A DNA stretch of 64,000 nucleotides from Pomphorhynchus laevis (lineage: Eukaryota > Acanthocephala > Palaeacanthocephala > Echinorhynchida > Pomphorhynchidae), in assembly GCA_012934845.2 (NCBI GenBank), contig WNNJ02001213.1, forward strand, positions 186,001 to 250,000, given 5' to 3'. Under the pieces are notes generated by a model. That model saw nothing but the letters and a program-made list of their open reading frames with translations. It was not told the origin of the DNA and ran no database searches. Of the stretch, positions 15,301 to 23,930 are shown piece after piece (position 1 is the stretch's first letter; every line of letters starts with the position of its first letter). Made by a program: the position numbers and the translations under genes.

Positions 15301-18300
15301 TTAAATAATTATAAATAATTAATAATCGTTATATAAGATCTTATATCAAGTTTAAATTTAAAATTGAAATTAAAAATAAAAGTCAAGCTTTATGAATTGA
15401 CAAATAAATAGCATATGATGTATCGGAATAAGGATTAGAGGTCATCAGGAGGAACTGCTATGTTATCCAGTTTTGCCCTATATTCATCGACACAACAAAG
15501 AGCCAAATACATGCAAATGACATATTCCATATGATAAAATTTGATTATATAGTATTTTATTCTTATCTTATATTAGTTATTAAAAAGATTTTTCCGCTTA
15601 TGAGGTTCAATTTATTCTAATTTTAAAGTAACCTAGTTATATATATGGGTTGTAATTGTATTCAATGATTGATCGGTCATCAGCTGACCTATCCAGTATT
15701 TTTCCATTCAACGAGGTATGAATTACGTTGCAGTTTAATTTTCAATAAACGACAGAATTCTTCCAACGACGGAATTGTAGAACGTCATCTGTAAATCATA
15801 TCTACAAAACTGTAATTGTATGTAAATATGTCGTAGATTGTACTACAGCACTGACGAAAGACACAGTCCGAGACCGAAATGTGTGTACATCTTTTTGCTA
15901 GATAAGCGTTATATTATATTATATATAATATTTATATTATATATAATATAAATATATTGATGATATATTTCAATATCATCAATATTTGTTTTGTTAAGAA
16001 TAAGGCTTTCTGGATAAATTTGTTCACTAATTGAATAAAACTTATTAGAATTAAATACACATATATCATCAATGTATCGAAACATATATTTCATATCTTT
16101 ATATAATTTAGATTTATTTTTCAAACAGTTATGAACAAATTCATATTATTTAAAGCTTAAAAATAAGTCAGCTCTAATTGGGCTACTATTACCCCCCATT
16201 GGAACACCTTTTATTTGTCTAAATATAGATGTATCTACCTTTTAATATTTTTGATTTATTAAAATAGTTAAGGATTCTAATAATTCAATTTTATCCATAT
16301 ATTTATATTTGCTTAATGGTTAAATTTTTGTTAGATATGCGTTATAGTTATTATAACATATATATGTAAATCTTTTTCCGAATATAAGAATAATTAATTT
16401 TACTAACACTACTTTACTATCTGCTAAATTTAGATTTGTATAGGACGTACTAAAATCGTACGTATTTATATTCTGGAAATTTATTCCTTTTGTCTGTTCT
16501 AAAAATTCTTGCAGAGAATTAATACTAAAATTGTGTTTTATACCAGTATTAAATTCGATTACCTTACAATATTTTTTAAAATGTGCTTTAATTACTTCAA
16601 GTATTTTATTCATATAAACAAAAGAAGGTTTTAATATACATTTAAAAGAATTACATTTGAACCAAATTTTTATTAGATTTTTATGTTATTTTGGATTCCA
16701 ATATAATATAGGTATAGTTTTATTATCTGATTCAACCGTTATACCTTATTACCTTTTATAAAACAGTGATATAAGACGAGTTCAAAATTGTAAGATTAAA
16801 TATAAGATGAAATTTAAATATTATTAGATGAACTATATAAAGAGAAAAATACATATTGAATACAAAATTATATATTCAATAATTATATATTTATAGAATT
16901 AGAAAATTTTGTTTTTAATTTCAAAATTAGAAAGTTATATCATTATAGAACACTGACTTAGTGTTTTATACTGAAATAGTTTTTTTACCAGTATTAATTT
17001 CGATTACCTTATTATATTTTTTAAATATATTTTATTACATCGAGTATTTTATTCAGATAAACAGAAAGTTATTTTAATGTACATTTAAAGAGCATTCGGT
17101 ATATAATTAGAAAGCATTGGGCTTATAGTTAATATAGATATCAATATAATATTTAAATTAGTTTATTAGTTATTATATACTATTAGTTCAGTAATATTTT
17201 TTAAATGTATGATCAAATATTTATCGCATAGCTATTTATTAAATAGCGATAAAATATAGTGATATTTTATCATGGTATAATTTATTTATTATGTAATTTT
17301 GAATTCCAATATAATATAGGTAAAGTTTTATTAGTCGATTCAACCGTCATACCTTTTTATCTTATGTAGTTTTATTATCTGATTCAATTTTTATACCCTT
17401 TTTATCCATTATAGAACAATGTTGGATTGTTCTATAAGTGACGTGTAATATTTTTCAAATATTTATCGCATAGCTATTTATTAAATAGCGATAAAATATA
17501 GTGATATTTTATATCACTATATAACGATGTCTGTGTTTTTTCACCTTGTTACGTGATTATCATCGCATCCTTAATATAAGATATAAATAATTAATTTATA
17601 ATTTAATAACTGTAATAATTTTAAAATTTTATATGAACTAATTTTATAATTTTTTAATGATTTAAATATATTTCTATTTAAGAAAATTTTAAATTGACAT
17701 CTTCATGATGTAAGATCATCATGTTATATCATGACGATGTAACTTAGAAAGGTAGTGAGAATATGCTGAGCCCTAATCTGAACACAAGCAGTCTCGAACT
17801 TGCGATCGGAACTTCTGTTTTGAATTGCTACTAGAACTTTGGTTCTGGTAGCAATTCCGTAACAATCATTTTTTTCAATGTTTATAAACATTAAACTGTA
17901 AAATGTAATTTAATAATAAATAATTTAACATTTTTTGAAAATAATAAGACAGCATTTTTTGTGCATAAAAAGTATTATTAAAATATTAAAATATTTAATA
18001 TTAAATATATAATATTTAATCCAAATAAAACTAAAATTTAGTAAGTGTAAAAATCATTTATTTAAAAATCCATGTTCTCTTTGTGTTCAAAAACTTTTCT
18101 ATCTGTAAATTTCAAAGCAAATTTGCGTGTCCTCGCAGATGCACCACTTAAGAATTTGCAACTGATGTCTTACAATTCATCTTTACAAATGCTTAAATTA
18201 ATCGTCTGTGAGCGTGATTATCAATACACGATTAGTAAGAACTTATTACTTTAGATAATTATTAAATAAGGCCTTTTAACATCAAGTACTTAGTGCAATA

Positions 18301-21300
18301 CAGACTTGTTTAAATAAAGTAAGCATACTCGGTTCGGTGTATGCTCTGCTCAGAATTATTATTATGAATAATCATTGATTTATTTATTTTTATTTTCTTT
18401 TTTTTAATATATTATTAATTACAACATATGGTTCCCTCAAATGGGCCAATATACATTTAACATTGTTATGTATTATTATTTATTCTAAAACATTAGAATC
18501 ATCCATCCGTTCGGATCCACGACTATATGGGTGACCCCTAGTCGACCGGCACCCTCTGATTGCATGTGAGGCAGCACGACACAGCAGCAAACTTATGGAC
18601 CTTCTGAGGCCACACAGGCATTCAGCATAGCTTTTATTCCCACGTGATGAACGCAATCGAGCAATTGTCCTGAGCAAAACCATGGCGTCGGGTCCCGCAG
18701 CACCAGAAGCCGTGAACACCAGCGGCATAAATCTACTCATTTCGATATCGATGATACGTTCCGCGTATTTTGATCTTTTTCTCGCTTCATGAAAATCAAA
18801 TGCAGCTTTTCTCGTAGACGCACACGATGGAGCAAAATGGTTGAAAACCGTAACGTCAAAGAACGTTCGCTCATATCTGGCGTCAGAAAGCCCAATGCAG
18901 ACGATGTCGAGTCGCGCGTCGTCACTTCGACAAGTGACCCGATGATCAAAACAGTGATCACTATCTACCCGTTGTAATATCGGTTCGACACCAACCCCAG
19001 TACACACCTGTGATATTTCGGTAGCCAAGAAATCGCGTAAGGTGTTATGCCTTGTTATTACAACACCTCCTCGCTTGCACGAAAGCAAATGTGGGAGTTT
19101 CGCATCATCACCACACACACTTGTCCTTGGGAATCCCGATAGGGTCGAAGCCATATCGCAACGCAAGAGCATCTCTGAATTCATGTGGACACAAATGACT
19201 GAATTCAGCTTTCACTGGAACTGCACTAATCCAAGAGGAAGCACCCTGTCCCAGTGCAAATTCCAGGGCTTGATGCATTGAGGCGGGTAAGATTGATCGA
19301 ATGTATGCCAAACGCTCATCCACAACTTTTTGTCGTTCTTGATTCAACTCTTTTGTCAAGTTATTCTGAGCATCCCTGAGAAGATCACCTTGTAGCCCAC
19401 TATCAAATGTTTTACAAAATTTTTTCGAGCTTTCGAACTCGGTCAAAGCTGCGCTTACTGGATCAACAATGCCCATTCCACCTTTGAAATTGGTGACGAA
19501 ATCAACGCGTGCATAACTGAGTTTAGATCTTGATCAAAAAGTGAGGGAGCCAAACCACTGAATATAGTATCCCGTAAGGACAAATACAGATCCGTTTCAC
19601 TTGGTGTCGATCTCATAAAGTGTGTCCATTTCCATTGTATTGACTTATTGAATCCTGAGAAAGCAGCATGGGAATCAAATCGTGATACAGTAGATATACG
19701 AGAAACAAGCTCAGTCCACTATTATATTCTATAATAGAATATTATAGAATAGAATATTATTAGAATAGAATATTATTATAATAGAATATATAATAGAATA
19801 TTATTATAGAATATAATTATTATTCAGAATTATTATTGTGAGCGTACAATAAGTATTTAAAGTAAATGATCTTGCGGTATATACGATAACTTTATGAATA
19901 GAAGAGGTACTGAATCTCTTACACTGGGCCAAAAGTAGTTTACAGAATAAACGTTATTCATCTTGTTGAGAAACATACGTTAGTAGAGCGTGTCGAAAAT
20001 TGAGTATCGAAAAACAGAAAACCGTTTTATCTCTATTAATAGAGATAAAACCAGTTTTCAGCAATTGATGTGGTCAATCTTAGTCTTTCTTCGTCACTAT
20101 TTTTGTCAATTACAAATTGCTCATTAGTGAAAAAATAATTAAATATTTATTCATTCCTATGTTTAGCATAATAAATTACCAACACGAGAAAAGTTCCTTT
20201 TGTAAATTTTACAACATTACGGTCATGCACAGTGACCCTTTTAAAGATAGTACGTGTTTAAAAAAATAACTGCCTTATATCCCATCCTATGCGTACTGAG
20301 GAATACGAAAGACATTCCCTTAAATGTTCTTCAATTTTCCTAAAATACTTGCAAAATAACCAAATAACTATAGGCGTTTAATACATGAGTCTATGCACAT
20401 TGACAGTAGAGGAAAAAGGACGCATGGTAATAAATCGAACTATAATTTAAGAATTCGCATCGACAGTATGGACTAAAAAATGCCCTCATATTCTTCCGTA
20501 ATTAAAGGATTTTTTTTTATAAATACTATCTTGAAGAGGGTTACTGTGAATGACCGAAACGTTGTAAAAATTTATATAAAAGATTTTTTCTCATGTGGAT
20601 AATTTATTATGCCAAAGCATAAGATTAGATAGCACACGAATGTAATTTTAACAGTATTTATTTATTATTTAATAAAAAGTTAAGATAAATACTCGCACAT
20701 TATTGATGCTTTATCGATAATAATATTGTAAGAATATAAATGATAGATATTTTATGACAAGATATGTTAAGTTAGGTTTACAAATGAGATCACATAATCT
20801 AAATTGTTTATATTAAATTACAATATGTTGCACACTCACACAATTATTCGAATTTTTACTGATTGACATTAAATTTGCTAACATAAAATAATACATTTAG
20901 CTCAACTAAACGTTTGCAATTCTATATGGAAATTACCTCCTTAAAATGAAGGTGAAACAATAACGAAAAATTAAGCACGCGTTTTCGCTGTTTGACCCTG
21001 GCGATAAAGTTATCAATTGTAGCCTTAAGTGTCTGTGAATGAGCACGGTAAGTGCTATCAGATTCAAAAAATATTTATTTTATTATTATTAAAATTATTT
21101 ATTATTATTTACAAATTATTTATTATTTAATAATTTTAATTATTTGTTAATTACAAATTTGCTTATACCTTAAAAGATTTATGTATTGCATACAGAAATC
21201 AAAGTTTAACTCAAAGTTCCATTTCTCAGCTGTAAAATAAAATAAATTTCAAATAGTGAAGGACGAAATTCGATGGGTGCTACTGAAAATTTATCAAAAA

Positions 21301-22225
21301 AAAATTAATCAAATAATTCTGTCGCCACCAAATAATAATATATAAGATAAGATATAAGATAACAAATAATATAAGATTATAAATTATCTTATAAGTTATA
21401 AGTTATCTTATAACTTATAAGTTATAAGATATAAGTTATAAGTTATAACTTATAAGTTATAAGTTATCTTATAATTATAAGTTATAAGTTATCTTATAAC
21501 TTATAAGTTATAAGATATAAGTTATAAGTTATAACTTATAAGTTATAAGTTATTTTATAATTATAAGTTAAAGGTTATCTTATAATTATAAGTTATCTTA
21601 TAAATCTTATAAGATTTATAAGATAAATTATAAGATTTATAATTAAGATAATATGGACCAACAGATTTGTCGTGTGTCTTATATTTATTCGATTACTTAT
21701 AAAGAAATGTAGTATATACGAACATATAAAATATTTTTTAAAAAATGTTTTATTACAAAAAAGTGGTCAAAAATTAAGGAACTTTAGATATTAGTAAAAT
21801 ATATATTCAAGAAATTAAAATTAGTAAAGTTTTAAATTATACTTGCATCCAGCAATTTCAAAGAACGCTTTGTAAAAGTAAATTTCATTTTCCGTATATC
21901 AAAAACTATAACAAATCGAACGGGTCGATTTAAAAGAGTAGATGAAGTTTGTCTAAAATAAAACATTCAATGCCAAAGCTAAAAACAGCAGAAATTACCC
22001 CGAATAAATTGAAATCACAAAATACATGGCTTTTTTCAGACTATCTATCATATCAGTAGATTCAATTTTAGCATTTGCCGGTAAATTTATAAATACAATG
22101 TAATTATCGGATATATCTCGCAGACCTTGTGTTAACATAGGAATATTAAAATTACTTTTGAATATTTTACCTGGAACAATAACCAATTTCTGATTAAGAA
22201 GTCGTTGCAATTCAGATAATTTCAT
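186..22225 (-). CDS. trio: TRIO/Kalirin/UNC-73-like Rho guanine-nucleotide exchange factor, N-terminal half (11 exons, partial)
   Basis: The protein would be a cytoplasmic scaffold and GTPase activator for Rac/Rho in cell migration and axon guidance (family knowledge). Seen here are a SEC14/CRAL-TRIO domain (exons 1-4) and then spectrin-like repeats (exons 4-11), about 592 residues in all. The exons join as 22225-22019, 14695-14594, 12371-12258, 12206-11832, 8778-8647, 8040-7861, 7816-7664, 6407-6294, 4306-4220, 2646-2521 and 371-186. Exons 2-11 all have lengths divisible by three and GT/AG borders, and no in-frame stop was found. Landmarks in family order are SDSFWQ, then EFGGS with a later NW and R (end of SEC14), then DGEKLLDWIEHN, WLENCGETY and RVKQRKRVLNFS, which match TRIO sequences as I recall them at roughly 30-35 percent identity. 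The Dbl-homology/PH domains would lie beyond the left edge. No run of searches was possible, so orthology to TRIO versus KALRN is not settled; invertebrates usually have one gene. Confidence 0.85.
635..975 (-). repeat. Family D hammerhead-bearing repeat, copy 1
   Basis: On the minus strand this unit runs from an AAGCAAGGACTTTAAC end through a pyrimidine-rich stretch to the motif at 732-770. Copies 2 (1040-1262) and 3 (1333-1615) face the other way, so 635-1615 is an inverted cluster. The ribozyme-like core here has AAAA in place of GAAA, so this copy would be inactive. Confidence 0.8.
732..770 (-). ncRNA. Hammerhead-like motif D1 (degenerate)
   Basis: Same CUGAAGA and GAUGCC/GGCAUC stem II as D2 and D3, but the invariant G of GAAA is A, so cleavage would not be expected. 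Confidence 0.45.
1040..1262 (+). repeat. Family D hammerhead-bearing repeat, copy 2
   Basis: Inverted relative to copy 1 and sharing its central part, including the stretch before the TTCATTTCAGA motif. It lacks the far end with the AAGCAAGG motif that copies 1 and 3 have. Confidence 0.8.
1180..1220 (+). ncRNA. Hammerhead-like motif D2
   Basis: CUGAAGA at 1184-1190, one extra U, stem II GAUGCC/GGCAUC (1192-1197 with 1203-1208), GAAA at 1209-1212, AUAU, then CAAU at 1217-1220. Stem I against the upstream AUUA has a mismatch next to the core. The extra base before stem II departs from the canonical fold. Confidence 0.5.
1333..1615 (+). repeat. Family D hammerhead-bearing repeat, copy 3
   Basis: Same orientation as copy 2 and includes the AAGCAAGGACTTTAAC end. 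Its middle is replaced by a perfect hairpin at 1388-1431 (16-bp stem, about 10-base loop) absent from the other copies. Confidence 0.8.
1492..1532 (+). ncRNA. Hammerhead-like motif D3
   Basis: CUGAAGA at 1496-1502, extra U at 1503, 6-bp stem II (1504-1509 with 1515-1520), GAAA at 1521-1524, stem III reduced to AUAU, then CAAU at 1529-1532 pairing with AUUG at 1492-1495 as stem I. Layout is a minimal type I hammerhead with one extra base before stem II. Confidence 0.52.
1750..2060. repeat. AT-only low-complexity block
   Basis: Runs of TTAATAAT-type sequence with almost no G or C, inside trio intron 10. The open frame spanning its start is a by-product. Confidence 0.8.
2521..2646 (-). CDS. trio: trio-like exon 10: spectrin-like repeat
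   Basis: Forty-two codons: VVTWLENCGETYMQQNMGSI, then KARSLLTKHEQFESKVS. TRIO has V-x-x-W-I-E-N-x-G-E and A-R-A-L-x-x-x-H-E-x-F in the same spacing. Strong acceptor TTTCAG and donor GTAAGA. Confidence 0.88.
2832..2886 (-). ncRNA. Hammerhead-like motif C1
   Basis: On the minus strand: GGAAAA, a short internal loop, CUGAAGA, extra U, a stem II that is GCUAAC opposite GUUUGC (one mismatch), GAAA, AUAU, C, AAAU, then UUUUCC. The outer GGAAAA/UUUUCC pairs close a longer stem I than in C3, which uses a different paired sequence. The surrounding 100 bp recur at 25.6, 25.95 and 35.5 kb. Confidence 0.55.
4220..4306 (-). CDS. trio: trio-like exon 9: spectrin-like repeat
   Basis: A small exon of 29 codons too short to stand out as an open frame. 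KNLEETWSKRKQVIQSKLQR corresponds to the L-E-x-x-W-x-x-R-K-x-x-L-x-x-x-L-Q pattern of the family and supplies exactly the residues missing between exons 8 and 10. Acceptor CTCAG, donor GTACGT. Confidence 0.82.
6294..6407 (-). CDS. trio: trio-like exon 8: spectrin-like repeat
   Basis: Thirty-eight codons, LCKLGKSIIELTNKND then YGQITRHILNTIQD. GKSIIE corresponds to the GKSLLD step of the TRIO repeat. Acceptor TTGTAG, donor GTAAGT (strong consensus). Confidence 0.82.
7664..7816 (-). CDS. trio: trio-like exon 7: spectrin-like repeat
   Basis: Fifty-one codons: FLDHVYEWNALLNSPISELE, then a helix ending KKIISSHQQLLLRANFAYSK. TRIO has a W, a PSEL-like turn and H-H-x-x-x-Y at corresponding places. Phase 0 both ends; donor GTTTTG is weak but fixed by the alignment to exon 8. 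Confidence 0.82.
7861..8040 (-). CDS. trio: trio-like exon 6: spectrin-like repeat
   Basis: Sixty codons with FSQLEQAWSQFGLLLKRR, matching the family pattern QLEQEWKAF then an ER or RR pair. It ends HFHRSMNE. Acceptor TGATAG, donor GTATTT. Followed by a 44-bp intron (7817-7860) with intact GT/AG ends, one of the smallest workable animal introns. Confidence 0.85.
8647..8778 (-). CDS. trio: trio-like exon 5: spectrin-like repeat
   Basis: Forty-four codons starting LLDWIEHNQQIIL, which directly continues DGEK of exon 4 exactly as DAEKMFDWITHN does in TRIO, and ending SSHEQFVKSCLLSS. The donor GTATGA was preferred over an earlier GTGAAA because it gives the right spacing (36 residues versus 37 in TRIO) to the QLEQ-W motif in exon 6. 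Confidence 0.85.
9262..9873. repeat. Tandem duplication of LINE 3' tail plus AT repeat
   Basis: A segment made of an AT-rich TATATATTATATTGTG block followed by a GCCACTTACAGGTCACC tail appears at 9262-9613 and again at about 9612-9873 with small differences. The second copy is joined to the L2-like coding remnant. Confidence 0.75.
9796..11030 (-). mobile_element. L2-like LINE, decayed 3' half, in trio intron 4
   Basis: Pieces in changing frames follow the order of an L2/CR1-type reverse transcriptase. LSAAFDIVNHQ (palm motif A) lies at about 10860-10925, RLNPSQRNIVFF at about 10650-10700, and LDYC with LLVNSPKFL (the post-RT LDYCNSLL block) at 10400-10470. The last part (9796-10089) matches the terminal TFKHFLRIKLL region. 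Many frame changes and stops; an old copy. Same strand as the host gene. A second copy of a similar family lies at 54-58 kb. Confidence 0.75.
11832..12206 (-). CDS. trio: trio-like exon 4: linker and first spectrin-like repeat
   Basis: The longest exon, 125 codons. It begins NIRSLLCALEDHL, directly following the SEC14 end, runs through a helical linker with little recognisable identity, and ends WHERGVRLERAVRLKYFQRDGEK. That last stretch is the conserved end-of-helix pattern of TRIO spectrin repeats (R-K-x-x-L-x-Q-x-x-Q-L-x-x-F-x-x-D). Acceptor ATCTAG, donor GTTTGT. The reading frame stays open beyond the donor to 11763, but that tail is intron-like. Confidence 0.88.
12258..12371 (-). CDS. 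trio: trio-like exon 3: end of SEC14 domain
   Basis: Thirty-eight codons. TVDSLLKVFD then ILQEFGGS and YGNWAQTR match the SEC14 terminal signature (L-x-x-E-F-x-G, aromatic, W, R) that closes this domain in TRIO and Kalirin. Good acceptor TTTAG and donor GTAATG. Separated from exon 4 by an intron of only 51 bp (12207-12257). Confidence 0.85.
14594..14695 (-). CDS. trio: trio-like exon 2: middle of SEC14 domain
   Basis: Thirty-four codons between an AAG acceptor and a GTAACG donor. The stretch IVCVFLIRSDSFWQ corresponds to the family strand and loop ending in NFWQ, followed by KYRFE where TRIO has KFEFE. Phase 0 on both sides. Sequence outside the exon turns at once to AT-rich intron. Confidence 0.8.
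15330..17100 (-). mobile_element. Penelope-like element, 3' part, in trio intron 1
   Basis: Reverse transcriptase typical of PLEs, on the minus strand: TYDFSTSYTNL (16420-16470), FGKRFTYICYNN, GVPMGGNSSPIRADLFLSF (about 16140-16205), then MFRYIDDICVFN with IYPESL (15909-16124). Fingers and palm order is right. The 3' end shares a module with 23.7 kb and 43.5 kb. It is broken in several places. Part of its 5' region (16533-16650) is repeated diverged at 16985-17095. Confidence 0.82.
17213..17512. repeat. Direct repeat pair, 57 bp, 243 bp apart
   Basis: The segment 17213-17269 recurs almost exactly at 17456-17512; each contains a short palindrome around TATTTATTAAATA. Between them lies another copy of the TTCCAATATAATATAGG motif also seen at 16695. 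Confidence 0.8.
18480..19705 (-). mobile_element. LINE fragment with restriction-enzyme-like C-terminus, in trio intron 1
   Basis: Post-RT region and endonuclease-like C-terminus of a non-LTR element. From 19705: GFNKSIQWKWTHFM, then QGASSWISAVPVKAEFSH and FRDALALRYGF (19108-19476), then HLLSCKRGGVVITRHNTLRD (zinc-finger-like), DDARLDIVCIGL and FFDVTVFNH (PD-(D/E)XK-like D and D), RIIDIEMSRFMPLVFTASG (18480-19184). This family is common in cnidarian genomes (general knowledge). The two reading pieces overlap in different frames near 19108-19184, so a frameshift lies there. The RT itself is missing. Confidence 0.78.
19720..19830. repeat. AATATTATAGAATAG microsatellite-like array
   Basis: Imperfect tandem TAGAATATTATA units directly beside the 5' edge of the LINE fragment. 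Confidence 0.75.
20020..20062. repeat. Short hairpin-forming inverted repeat
   Basis: AAAACCGTTTTATCTCT and its near complement flank TATTAA, giving a stem of about 18 bp with one mismatch. Confidence 0.75.
20529..20575 (+). ncRNA. Hammerhead-like motif B2 (degenerate)
   Basis: UUGAAGA, a GGGU...GACC stem and CGAAACGUUGU followed by AAAAATTTATA. It shares CGAAACGUUGU and the downstream AT-rich sequence with motif B1 at 33135. The CUGANGA box is imperfect. Confidence 0.3.
20752..21069. repeat. Exact second copy of 1-318, inside trio intron 1
   Basis: Identical to 1-318 by base-by-base reading. To its right the sequence turns into simple AT-rich repeats. Identity across intron sequence points to a very recent duplication or an assembly artefact. 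Confidence 0.97.
20937..21069 (-). pseudogene. Partial duplicate of trio-like exon 11, no acceptor
   Basis: Carries the last 44 codons and the donor of exon 11 but lacks the first 53 bp and the splice acceptor. It lies between exons 1 and 2, so it is out of order and is not expected to be spliced in. Confidence 0.85.
21330..21655. repeat. Self-complementary TATAAG/CTTATA array
   Basis: About 320 bp of alternating TATAAGTTATAAG and its complement, able to fold on itself over almost any sub-length. A roughly 110-bp block (about 21390-21480) recurs nearly exactly at 21485-21560. Confidence 0.85.
22019..22225 (-). CDS. trio: trio-like exon 1: start of SEC14 domain
   Basis: Reads MKLSELQRLLNQKLVIVPG and later IPMLTQGL, then YIVFINLPANAK and a helix IDSLKKAM. 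In vertebrate TRIO the same place has an MK followed by an IL-x-EKV stretch, a PILTFP stretch and FTVIVDMRG. The start is uncertain: ATG at 22225 is the first in-frame ATG, but TAG at 22236-22234 could be a splice acceptor, so an upstream exon may exist. The donor chosen is a weak GTGATT after 22019, because it keeps phase 0 with exon 2 and gives continuous SEC14 alignment. The better-looking GTAATT nearby breaks phase with exon 2. The gap to exon 2 is 7.3 kb and full of repeats. Confidence 0.65.
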
Positions 22226-22234
22226 TGTACACAC

Positions 22235-23050
22235 TACAGATCTTCTATATTAAACTACATGAACAATTATACAATTTTCTTCGCTAATGTACATGATAGA
22301 AAAGTGACGTCTACATTCTACTCAAATGTATCTGATCTAAAATCAGTTATTAGAAACTTAATATAATTCAACAAAATCAATAGAACTATTAGTAAACAAG
22401 CCATCACACCAGTTCGCAGATTGTCGATCGTGATCAAAATCATTCAAACTATCATAAAATGATAATGTATTAAAGGTTCAAAATGTTAATGTATTAAAGG
22501 TTAATGTATTAAAGGTATAAGATTGTTTCATTGATTAATATAAATTAAGTTAGCAAAGGCTATCGAAACATAAAGCAAAAACTTGTTTGATCGCTATTTC
22601 GTAATATAAAAATATCATTTCACGATTTCATAATACATTTCACTTTAATTAGTTGTTGAGAGACAAATTATTTATGAAAATATATTTTCTGATTAAGTTA
22701 ACTGTTTCTGTAATTCTCACCGCAGTTGGGACCAGTATCGGGTGCTTGTTAATAATTTAAATTATTAACTTAACTGCATAGCTAAGTTTTACAAGCAAAT
22801 ACTTGTTTTTATTAACGATTCGGGTATAGAAATAGGTATACAAATATTTGGTATACATACACTTTATGCAAAAGAAAGTTTGTATAAAATGTTTATCACT
22901 GAAGAAGTTTCCAATAAATTTACTGTATTTAATCTATTTATAGATATGCTCTATATTTAGCACTGATGGATTGTCAGATATAATTAGTTTAATCCATTTT
23001 TGTTGTTTTCCGTCGTTGTCCAGTGTCAATTAAACCTGCTTTCATAACGA
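22235..23050. other. AT-rich stretch, no gene seen
   Basis: Upstream of the first recognised trio exon. Contains a small tandem TTAATGTATTAAAGG at 22475-22520. No exon or promoter element could be recognised with confidence. Confidence 0.5.
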
Positions 23051-23059
23051 CATATTTAA

Positions 23060-23930
23060 ACACATAACTAAGCATTTCTAACGAAAATAACCCTCAAATA
23101 AATATAAAAATATGGATATAATTGAATTAATATAATCCTTATATATATTAATGAATCGAAATTATTTAAAGGTAGGGACACCTATATTCAGACAAGTAAA
23201 ATATGTTCCAATAGAAGGTAATAGTTGTTCTATTATAGCTGACTTATTTTTAAGCTTTATAGAATATGAATTTGTTCACAATCGTTATAAATCTAAATTA
23301 AAGATATGAAATATATATTTTGATATATTGATGATGCATATGTATCTAATTATAATAATTTTTATTCAACATGTGTACAGATTTATCCAGGTAGCTTTAT
23401 TCTTAAAACTAATATCGATAATAAAATATTTTTGCATGAGCATTCATGAATACCATATAATATAAAATATAATACATTAAATAATGAAATTTTAAGAATT
23501 GCAACAATTTGTAACGATATTGTTTGTATTTCTTCAAAATCATTCAAATAATTTAATAGATGTATATGTTAAACTAGGTTACTATAAAAATAGCATCAAG
23601 CAGAAAATAGTAAAATATATAAATCAACACAATAATTTGAAAAAATAAATAAATATTAAATCATTAGCGGAAAAATTTTATGGATAAATAATATACTTTG
23701 TATTGGAATATAATAGTAGATAATCAAATTTCATCTAAGGAAATACGTCATTAGCACGTGTTTGGCCTTGCTGCTAAGTTGGGTTGAGGAATAGGGGACG
23801 AAACATGATAGCATTGCAGTTCCTCCTGATGACCTCTGATCCTTATTCTAACACAGCGTCTGTTATTTATTAGTCTATTTATAAAAATGACTTTTATTTT
23901 AAATTTCAAGTTAATTAAAATCTTATAACA
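23060..23930 (+). mobile_element. Penelope-like element, 3' part
   Basis: Reads ELI then NYLKVGTPIFRQVKYVP, then IIADLFLSFIEYEFVHN, followed by a thumb region with ILRIATICNDIV (about 23490-23530). It matches the minus-strand PLE at 15-17 kb in order and wording. Its last 240 bp (about 23690-23930) are the 3' module shared with 15330-15560 and 43430-43690. It is broken in several places. Confidence 0.8.

Noticed and set aside
15850-15890. CUGACGA followed by GAAAU near the PLE
   Set aside because: The 18 bases between the boxes do not form a stem that closes next to GAAA.
18789-18977. Plus-strand open frame
   Set aside because: It is the reverse strand of the LINE C-terminal coding sequence.
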